Translations under genes and position numbers: made by a program | In this document: positions 57,339-64,000 of the stretch, in pieces | Numbering within the stretch: position 1 is the first letter of the stretch | How the letters are laid out: each line of letters opens with the position of its first letter | Notes under the pieces: model-generated | What the model was told of the DNA's origin: nothing | What the model saw: the letters and a program-made list of their open reading frames with translations, nothing else | Database searches by the model: none | DNA from: Moesziomyces globuligerus | Lineage: Eukaryota; Basidiomycota; Ustilaginomycetes; Ustilaginales; Ustilaginaceae | Length of the DNA: 64,000 nt | Direction of reading: 5' to 3' | NCBI GenBank assembly: GCA_030849465.1 | Contig: JARVLF010000016.1 | Span: 1,178,001 to 1,242,000, forward strand

Positions 57339-59957
57339 ATGCCAGCCATCAACGCCAACGTCACCATGGCTTCCATGGACAACGACCTCACACCCTCGGC
57401 ACCTGCCCAGACCTTCGCACACATGCAGGAGCAGTCCCATCCCCTCGGCGCTAGGCGACGTAGCCTACACGGCCTCGCCGCCCCCATCGATGCCCCCGAC
57501 CTCCAATCCGCCAAGCTCGAGCCCATCTTCCAATCCGAGCCCGCTCGCGCCTTCTCCAGGACCGCCCTCTACGAAGTCGGCAGAGTCGAAGGCATCACTC
57601 CGCCGCCCCATGCCGCCGTCTCGGCCGTCGGCACATCGCCCATCGAAGTCAGCAGCGTCGTCGCCGCCGGCCTCGAGATGGGCCTCGGCGTCAGCCTCGC
57701 TTCCTCGGCGCTCATGACCCACGTCCCCGGTGCGAAAGCCGTCGCGCTCTCCAGTCTCACCGAGCCCCGCTACTCACGCCCTCACCACATCGCCTTCGAG
57801 ACACAGCCAACAGCGCCACAAGACATTGCCATCAACGATCTTCCACTCGAAGCATCCTCCACTCAGTTCGATGGCGCCGAGACCACTTCCGCTGCCGTCA
57901 GTCTCCCCTACCGCAATCGCTCCCACCACGCTTCCGACTACGACGGCGATGCGCTCGAAGGCGACCTCCACCGCAGACGCACCACAGGCATGCGCCAGCC
58001 CAGGCATCCCGCCGAGCCCATGAGGCTCGGCCGTCATCACCGCGCAGACACCCACGATCCCATCATTGCCCCCAACCCACCCCCCGCCATCTCTGCCGAG
58101 ATCGAAAAGCAGCAGTACTACCAGAACAATTACATTGCCCTCCGCAATGAGGCCAAGATCTTGACTCACGGCCTTCCCAACACGTTCAACATCGACACCC
58201 CCCTCTCGGCCACCACCAGCGTCGATCGCGAGCCTTCCCTCGGCAGCCGCAGCAGCACGCATGCCCATGCCTCGTTCGGCGGAAGCACCCAGCTCGAAAC
58301 CCCTTCGCTCGGCGACAAGGCGCTGCTTTCGCCCGACTCGCAGCATCCGCTCTCGGGCAACCCCTTCAATCCCTTTGCTGCCACCACCTCATCCAGCCCA
58401 GTGCAGGACGCTGCCCGCCACGGCGAGAACGCCGGATGGAAGTCCTTCCGACAGGGCGTGGCCGCCGGTGCGCATGGTCCGACCCAGGCAGCACTGCTCG
58501 GCCTCGGGGGCGGCAGCCACTTTGGACCGGGCGTTCGCGCCAAGGTGTCCGAGGTACTGCCCCATCTCGTCTCGAGCATTCCGCTCTCGGGCGAGGAGGG
58601 CGAGACCATCACGATCGCCGAGTACGGCAGCCTCAACACGCGCTCCATCAACCTCATGCAGCCCATCATCTCGTCGTTTGTCGAGAAGGCGCACGCCGAC
58701 ACGCCCAGGCGCGAGGCAGGCCGGGGCGATGACGACAGCGACTACTTTCCCGGCCTCGACGGCGCCGCGTCGCTGCGCTCCATCTTGGGCGTGGACGCAT
58801 CCAGCGACTACCCGTGCAAGGTCAACTTTTCCATCATCCACGAGGACTCGCCCCAGGCCGACTTCCGTCCGCTCTCGCAGATGCTCGACTCGAACCCGGA
58901 GTCGTATCTGCATCCGCAGTGGCAGGCGACCCACGAACCCCCGCTGCACAACTCGATCTTTCCGAGCTTCGTCTCGCGACCGTTCGCCTCGCGCATCGCT
59001 CCGCCCTCGACGCTCCACCTCGGCATCAGCCTCATGGATCTGCACTGGTCGCACACGCCCAGGAATCCGACCGTCTCGCTCTCGACGTCGGCGCACGCCG
59101 AACTCGCCGCTTTCCTCAGCGCCCGCGCGCACGAGTTCCGCAAGGGCGGCGTGATCGTCATGGCCTACATTGCACGCTCCGAGGACAGCAATATGGTCTT
59201 GCCGGATCGTCCAAGGTCAACGGTGCATGGCATGGGCGCGGCCGAATTGGAGCGCACAACGGCCGTCGTGGCTGCCGAGCACGGCATGCACATGAACGGC
59301 AATGGCGACGCGCTCCAAGGCGGCGCCGACTCGCCGTACATGGCGATGCTGCGCAAGGAGCGACGCCGCTCCAACTCGTCGCCGAATCGTCCCTCGTGCC
59401 TGAACAACAATGGGGCGGCGGCCGAGGCCAAGCCTTCGGACATCTGGACGACGCTGACCAACACGCTCGCGCCGTGTCTGCAGCGGCTCGTGTCGTGCGG
59501 CATGCTCAAGAGCGACGTCGCACGCCATCTCCTGAGCCTGCCCATGCACGCGCGCACGCCGCGCCAGACGCGCAACGTGCTCAAGTCGGTCAAGCACCTG
59601 TGGCGCGTCGAGTGGAGCTGCGGTCTGGGCGACGAGCCCATCTCGTCGGACGCGCCCCCCATGCTCGCTAGCGAGGCCGAGCCGCTGCGCCTCCCGCACC
59701 CGGCGTGGAAGGCGCTGCAGGCGGGCACGCTGTCGCGCGTTGCGTTTGCCGAACACATGATCCAGCTCTTCAAGAACCTGTACGAGTCGCACTTCCGCGC
59801 CATCCTCCGCGAAAAGGGCAAGCTCAGCAAGGGCGCCGTCGAGTTTGTCCTCGACTCGCTCTGGGACGTCCTCCAGTCGCGCATCGACGACCAGGAACCC
59901 TGCCCCATCGCAGAGTGCGAACTCGAGGTCCAGGTCGTCGCCCTCCGCCGCATCTAG
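57339..59957 (+). CDS. SABATH-type SAM-dependent carboxyl methyltransferase
   Basis: The protein has 872 residues from the ATG at 57339; an alternative ATG lies nine codons on in a better ACC-ATG-G context. The first 350 residues are Ser/Pro/Ala-rich and probably disordered. The enzyme part carries the SABATH (methyltransf_7) landmarks: the SAM-binding ETITIAEYGSLNTRSINL (about 422), SIIHEDSPQADFRPLSQML with its Asp, and SRPFASRIAPPSTLHLGISL leading to MDLHW (about 566), the signature that in plants lies beside the substrate pocket. AELAAFLSARAHEFRKGGVI and a helical C-terminal half follow. Plant members methylate carboxyl groups of salicylate, jasmonate, indole acetate or gibberellin; a fungal member is unusual but not unknown. 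Substrate cannot be deduced. No signal peptide or membrane segment; probably cytoplasmic. Confidence 0.82.
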   Translation: MPAINANVTMASMDNDLTPSAPAQTFAHMQEQSHPLGARRRSLHGLAAPIDAPDLQSAKLEPIFQSEPARAFSRTALYEVGRVEGITPPPHAAVSAVGTSPIEVSSVVAAGLEMGLGVSLASSALMTHVPGAKAVALSSLTEPRYSRPHHIAFETQPTAPQDIAINDLPLEASSTQFDGAETTSAAVSLPYRNRSHHASDYDGDALEGDLHRRRTTGMRQPRHPAEPMRLGRHHRADTHDPIIAPNPPPAISAEIEKQQYYQNNYIALRNEAKILTHGLPNTFNIDTPLSATTSVDREPSLGSRSSTHAHASFGGSTQLETPSLGDKALLSPDSQHPLSGNPFNPFAATTSSSPVQDAARHGENAGWKSFRQGVAAGAHGPTQAALLGLGGGSHFGPGVRAKVSEVLPHLVSSIPLSGEEGETITIAEYGSLNTRSINLMQPIISSFVEKAHADTPRREAGRGDDDSDYFPGLDGAASLRSILGVDASSDYPCKVNFSIIHEDSPQADFRPLSQMLDSNPESYLHPQWQATHEPPLHNSIFPSFVSRPFASRIAPPSTLHLGISLMDLHWSHTPRNPTVSLSTSAHAELAAFLSARAHEFRKGGVIVMAYIARSEDSNMVLPDRPRSTVHGMGAAELERTTAVVAAEHGMHMNGNGDALQGGADSPYMAMLRKERRRSNSSPNRPSCLNNNGAAAEAKPSDIWTTLTNTLAPCLQRLVSCGMLKSDVARHLLSLPMHARTPRQTRNVLKSVKHLWRVEWSCGLGDEPISSDAPPMLASEAEPLRLPHPAWKALQAGTLSRVAFAEHMIQLFKNLYESHFRAILREKGKLSKGAVEFVLDSLWDVLQSRIDDQEPCPIAECELEVQVVALRRI

Positions 59958-60562
59958 CCCGCTCCCCCTCAGCCTCGCATCCTCACCTCTCCTCTCTCTT
60001 TTATCTTTTCTTGGTCACCGCTCCCCTTGGGATATCTTTCTTTGGGTTTCTCTGTCACGATCAATGGCTCGTCATTCTGTATCACGTACTCTCTGCATCT
60101 GCATTCAATTTGTTATGGATCCCTCGTCCTCTTTGCTCCCAAGCGGTGAAAAAATGGAAATGCAAAAATGACGAGCAAGGAATTGAGCCGCATTTTGAGT
60201 TTGCTCTTTCCTCTTTTCACTTTCCTTTCCTTTCTTGCTCTTTTCCTTTTCCTTTCCGTTTTGTGCTTTTCTGGATTTGATTTCTTTTCTCTTCCTGTTC
60301 TCTTGCCTGCTGGCGGCATGCTGCATGACGCGCAGGTGCGTGGTGCATTTGACACAAACGTGGACCCTCCGCTCGGACCAGCCCAAAAGAGCTCCTGAGT
60401 GCCAATTGTGAATTGTGAGAAACGCGGCTGCTCATTCGGTCCAGACTTGATCAGTCATGAGACCCTGGCTGCATCCACGCTCGTTCTCTTCCACCATCTT
60501 TGTTGCCATTGTCCGAGATCGACGTCGTCTCGCTGTCAATCTCTGCAGCTCCGGACCGCGCC
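59958..60562. promoter_or_regulatory. Tandem intergenic region, SABATH to NTE1
   Basis: This 605-bp region is T/C-rich on the plus strand, with long TTTTC runs at 60200-60300. It should hold the methyltransferase 3' end and the NTE1 promoter and leader. No gene is visible. Confidence 0.55.
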
Positions 60563-63500
60563 ATGTCGCAGGCGTCCATCGCGGCAACGCACACGTCGTT
60601 GGCGTCCGTGGCCGTTTCGGCACTGTCGTCCATCTCGGCGCCGGATGCTGCCACTGCTTCTTCGGCGACGACGGCTGCGACGGCAGCTGCCTCGTATGCG
60701 GACGACCGCAATCCGCTCATCGCCCTCATCGATGGATTGCTCCGCGTGGTGCTCGCCTCGCTCAACCTCATCCGCATATTGGCCACCTTCTCTACCATCA
60801 CCGTGCCCAGCCTGGTCTATACCATCCTCCATTACAGCCTCACCCTCCAGCTCAACTTCCCCTCGCTCGCTCTTCTTTTCCTCACCTCACTCGTGTCTGC
60901 GTTCGTCTGGCTTCGCTATCGACACTTAAACAAGTACGAGCGCCTGCGCGAGGTTCCCCTCACCCGCGACGAGGGCTTCAACCTCAACCCCGACGTCGCT
61001 TCCGCTGGCACTGACAACGACCGCGGCAGCTTCCACAACTACCTCGACGACTTCCTTCAAGCCATTCGTATCTTTGGCTTCCTCGAAAAGCCGGTCTTCC
61101 ACGAGCTCGCCCGCCATCTCCAGACGCGCAGGCTCGTGGCGGGAGATAGCTTGTCGCTCGACACCGACTGCTCTTTCTACATTGTCATCGACGGACACGT
61201 GCAGGTGTACGCTCCGCTCCCTTCTGCGACCGCTAGTGCCGTTGGCCAAGACTCGGTCGAAGACGAGGACGACAATGGCTACCAGCTGCTCAACGAGGTC
61301 GAGAGCGGAGGCACACTCAGCAGTCTCTTCACCATCCTTAGCTTGTTCACCGAAGACGTCAAGCTTTCCTTTGGCGATGAACATGAATCGTACACGGCTC
61401 CCCATAATCTCGAGCCGAGCGTCATGGATCGCAACTTCAGCTTCGGGTCAGGACCCAGCTCTACACGCATGGGCAGAGGCACACCCGGCGCCGATGGCTC
61501 CACCGCCCCGACCTCGCCGTACGCCTCCGCCTTCAACGCCCCTTCTCAGACCGCTGCACAGCTTCAGCTCAATGCTGCCGCTCTTCGTAATGTGCCCAAT
61601 GCGCTCTCGACCGAGGGGGCTGTCGAGCGTCTCGGCGTGGCCTCGGGACGTGCGAGCAACAGGCCGTCGCACGCGAGGACTTCCTCCTCCGGTACAGGCT
61701 CCGTCACCGTTCAGGATGGCGACAACAGCACCGTGATGGATGCAACAGAGAACCACGACGATAGCGGAGGCCATTCGCTCGGGCATGCTCCAGACCTTCA
61801 GATGCCACCTGCCCAGGCAACTGCGCCCTTCTCCCATTTTACACCCGGTCACAATGCCTCGCCCGCCGCAAAGCCTCTCTCCGCATCGCAGTCTCCCTAC
61901 TTTCGCGGACGCGTCGCTTCCGTTCAAGGCATGCAAGATCTGCACATGGGTCCCACCACTCCGGGCTCCATCCTGAGCGCTATGAGCAGCGCACATGGCC
62001 ACTCTGGCCGGGCTGGCGACCCGTTCCATCGCCAGGGCGCAGGCACCGTAGCACGCGCCACCGTCGACACCACTCTGGCCGTCATCCCCGCCGAGGCGTT
62101 CAAGCGCCTCACAAAGAAGTTCCCCAACGCCGCCGCGCATATCGTCCAGGTCATCCTCGCCCGGCTCTCCCGCGTCACCTTCCACACGGCACACAAGTAT
62201 CTCGGCCTGACCAAGGAGGTCATGCGCACCGAAAAGTCGATCAACGACCTCGCCTGCTTCCCGCTCCCTTCCGAGTTCTACGAAAAGGGCGGCATGGATA
62301 GGCTGCGCCATCGCTTCCTGCCCCAGCCCACCTCGCATCGCGAATCCACGTCCATCTACAATGACGACGACTACTTCCGCAACTTCCAGGAGTGGACCTC
62401 GGCCACGCAGCGTAGCAGCACGCCCGTTGCGGGTGAACGACGCGCAGCCGATGATGTCTCCGTGCCAAAGGTCAGGATTGCGGACCAGCCAAACTTGACC
62501 ACGAGCTCCAAGCAGGCCAACAGGAAGGCGGCACCTCCGCCTCGTATCGCGACGGCCAAGACTCCCTGGGGCCATCCAGACCCGGCACTCAAGACGCCAC
62601 TGGCCAGGACCACCGTGGGGCCTGGCGATCTGCTCAGCATGGCCAGCCTCAGCCAAGACGGCTGGTTCACAGGCGGCTTTGATATCCATTCGGCCCAACC
62701 GACGCCGCGCGCCAAGCCACGTTCCGTCTCCAAGCTCGAGCCTTTCCATGGACCGCTTCTGCACCCTATGGATGATTCGCACGGCGGGACCAGTCCTCGA
62801 GCCGGCTCCTCGCGCGTGGACAGCAACGGAAGATCGCACGAGGACGGCCAAGAGGATCATCCGTTCTCCTCCATCGGCCTGTCGCACTTTGATATCAAGA
62901 GCGAGGTCATGGACTGCATCGCCAAGAGCATCGGTCTCGCGCAGGCTGCTGTGTCGCCGATCGCGGCCAGCTACCAGGCGAGTCCGCACATCAGCGCACA
63001 GGATGCGTTGCTGCAGCGCTCCGTCTTCAAGTCGGCCTTCAGCTCGCTCAGCATGCTCGATGCCGCCATGGCCGAGGAGGAGTCGAGCATCACGGGCACT
63101 GGCAGCTCGATGGCCGGCCATGGCCAGTCGGGATTCCATCCTTCGGACTTTGAGAACGAAGTCGAGATCAAGTTCTTCCCCGCAGGCAGCACGCTGGTCA
63201 AGGCCGGCGAGAGTCGCGCGGGCCTCTTTTACGTCATCGATGGCTTCTTGGACGTGCTCCTCCCCGCAGAAGCCAACGAGCTCGAGGAAGAAGATCGCAA
63301 GCCTGCCAAAGGCAAGCCCGCCCGTGCCGGTAGGGGTGCCAGCGGCCTCGCGGACGGGAAGAACTCAGCAAAGGTCGACGCACAGCGCAAGGATCCCTCG
63401 ACCTCGTCGTTGCGCACTGGGCAGAACGAGGACGATGATGCGTGGGACAAGACACCGCAGCGCTCGCGCAGGGGCACCGACGCAGACCGCAATAGCGGCG

Positions 63501-64000
63501 CCGGTGGTGAATCCATCGCGCCCTCCCTGCATCGAGCGCCTGCGCGAGAAGGCTCGTCGTCGTCGACGTCCTACGCCGCCGTCGGTGGCCTGCGACGACG
63601 ACCGATCGACTCGACCAAGGTTGGCAACGCGCTTGATGGCACCGGAGGCGGAGCCAACAGCAGCTCGCGCAAGCCAACTCAGACGGCAAACTCGCCCAGT
63701 GCTACACGACCGCAAGCAAAGCCGAACGCCGGCATCCCGAGCGCAGCCAGGCCTCCGCTACAGCAAGCCCCGCGCGTTCACCCTCGCCAGCAGAACGGAC
63801 AGCGCATCAAGGAGGGTAAGCGCTCCATTTTCACCGTGGGCCGTGGTGGCATCGCTGGCTACCTTTCGAGTCTGCTTGGCACTGCGAGCTACGTCGACAT
63901 TGCGGCCAAGACCGACGTATACGTGGGCTTCCTGCCCGCGCATGCGCTGGAGCGCATCATGGAACGGCGTCCGATCGTGCTGCTGACGCTGTGCAAGCGT
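60563..64000 (+). CDS. NTE1: Lysophospholipase NTE1 (neuropathy target esterase family), N-terminal part
   Basis: The frame opens at the ATG at 60563 and stays open to the window end, giving 1,146 residues without a stop. Residues about 55-118 form the N-terminal membrane region (LNLIRILATFSTITVPSLVY and FPSLALLFLTSLVSAFVWLR). A cyclic-nucleotide-binding-like domain follows from about 170 (FGFLEKPVFHELARHLQTRR, FYIVIDGHVQVY); the second starts near 860 (NEVEIKFFPAGSTLVKAGES, GLFYVIDGFLDVLLP). Long Ser/Pro/Asp-rich inserts separate their parts, as in other fungal NTE1 proteins. The patatin domain with the GxSxG nucleophile should lie beyond position 64000. Known role: deacylation of phosphatidylcholine to glycerophosphocholine at the endoplasmic reticulum. 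Two earlier start frames in other registers are spurious. Confidence 0.9.
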   Translation, partial: MSQASIAATHTSLASVAVSALSSISAPDAATASSATTAATAAASYADDRNPLIALIDGLLRVVLASLNLIRILATFSTITVPSLVYTILHYSLTLQLNFPSLALLFLTSLVSAFVWLRYRHLNKYERLREVPLTRDEGFNLNPDVASAGTDNDRGSFHNYLDDFLQAIRIFGFLEKPVFHELARHLQTRRLVAGDSLSLDTDCSFYIVIDGHVQVYAPLPSATASAVGQDSVEDEDDNGYQLLNEVESGGTLSSLFTILSLFTEDVKLSFGDEHESYTAPHNLEPSVMDRNFSFGSGPSSTRMGRGTPGADGSTAPTSPYASAFNAPSQTAAQLQLNAAALRNVPNALSTEGAVERLGVASGRASNRPSHARTSSSGTGSVTVQDGDNSTVMDATENHDDSGGHSLGHAPDLQMPPAQATAPFSHFTPGHNASPAAKPLSASQSPYFRGRVASVQGMQDLHMGPTTPGSILSAMSSAHGHSGRAGDPFHRQGAGTVARATVDTTLAVIPAEAFKRLTKKFPNAAAHIVQVILARLSRVTFHTAHKYLGLTKEVMRTEKSINDLACFPLPSEFYEKGGMDRLRHRFLPQPTSHRESTSIYNDDDYFRNFQEWTSATQRSSTPVAGERRAADDVSVPKVRIADQPNLTTSSKQANRKAAPPPRIATAKTPWGHPDPALKTPLARTTVGPGDLLSMASLSQDGWFTGGFDIHSAQPTPRAKPRSVSKLEPFHGPLLHPMDDSHGGTSPRAGSSRVDSNGRSHEDGQEDHPFSSIGLSHFDIKSEVMDCIAKSIGLAQAAVSPIAASYQASPHISAQDALLQRSVFKSAFSSLSMLDAAMAEEESSITGTGSSMAGHGQSGFHPSDFENEVEIKFFPAGSTLVKAGESRAGLFYVIDGFLDVLLPAEANELEEEDRKPAKGKPARAGRGASGLADGKNSAKVDAQRKDPSTSSLRTGQNEDDDAWDKTPQRSRRGTDADRNSGAGGESIAPSLHRAPAREGSSSSTSYAAVGGLRRRPIDSTKVGNALDGTGGGANSSSRKPTQTANSPSATRPQAKPNAGIPSAARPPLQQAPRVHPRQQNGQRIKEGKRSIFTVGRGGIAGYLSSLLGTASYVDIAAKTDVYVGFLPAHALERIMERRPIVLLTLCKR

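Noticed and set aside
61448..63139. 563-codon minus-strand frame antisense to NTE1
   Set aside because: No domain, and the plus-strand NTE1 frame is continuous through it.

Overview
The window is nuclear DNA of a GC-rich, intron-poor basidiomycete. Protein content and style point to a smut-type fungus (Ustilaginomycotina, Ustilaginales-like): long uninterrupted reading frames, strong preference for C-ending codons in highly expressed genes, glutamine-, serine- and alanine-rich disordered extensions on otherwise conserved proteins, and long pyrimidine-rich leaders. The species cannot be named from the sequence alone. No virus, plasmid, CRISPR array, intact transposon, rRNA or tRNA gene was recognised.

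Layout. I support sixteen protein genes; two have coding introns and one runs off the right edge. From the left: a secreted double-psi beta-barrel protein (-, one intron); a 6.2-kb stretch with no convincing gene; a PEP7/VAC1-like FYVE protein (-); an inositol polyphosphate 5-phosphatase (+) divergent from it; eIF3 subunit L (-); a glutamine-rich protein of unknown function (-); an ABC1/UbiB-family mitochondrial atypical kinase (+); an MCM1-type MADS factor (-); a kinase-like protein with a DYE motif (+); an EF-hand mitochondrial carrier (-); alpha-tubulin (+); an SSD1/DIS3L2-type RNB protein (-); a PARP-zinc-finger protein with eleven AT-hooks (-, two introns); a DeSI/PPPDE-type protease (+); the RNA cytidine acetyltransferase KRE33/NAT10 (-); a SABATH-type methyltransferase (+); and the N-terminal part of the lysophospholipase NTE1 (+, truncated by the window end).

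Most genes are housekeeping: endosomal traffic and phosphoinositides (PEP7, 5-phosphatase), translation and ribosome biogenesis (eIF3L, KRE33, SSD1), mitochondria (ABC1-like kinase, carrier), cytoskeleton (tubulin), membrane lipid turnover (NTE1) and transcription (MCM1). They do not form a cluster with one function. Orientation often alternates, giving long divergent promoter regions (0.8 to 3.3 kb) and short convergent 3' gaps (79 to 567 bp).

Most notable: a PARP-finger/AT-hook gene visible only after splicing; an SSD1-type protein that keeps all four catalytic aspartates of RNase II enzymes; a 5-phosphatase whose catalytic motifs are spread over about 1,450 residues; a secreted protein that appears to carry two tandem barrel domains, the second degenerate; a kinase-like protein lacking DFG; a fungal SABATH methyltransferase; and a recurrent intergenic heptamer TACTGTA/TACAGTA that repeatedly forms inverted repeats in divergent promoters.

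All start codons were checked against the sequence. Several open frames extend upstream without any ATG, and in those cases the first in-frame ATG was used.
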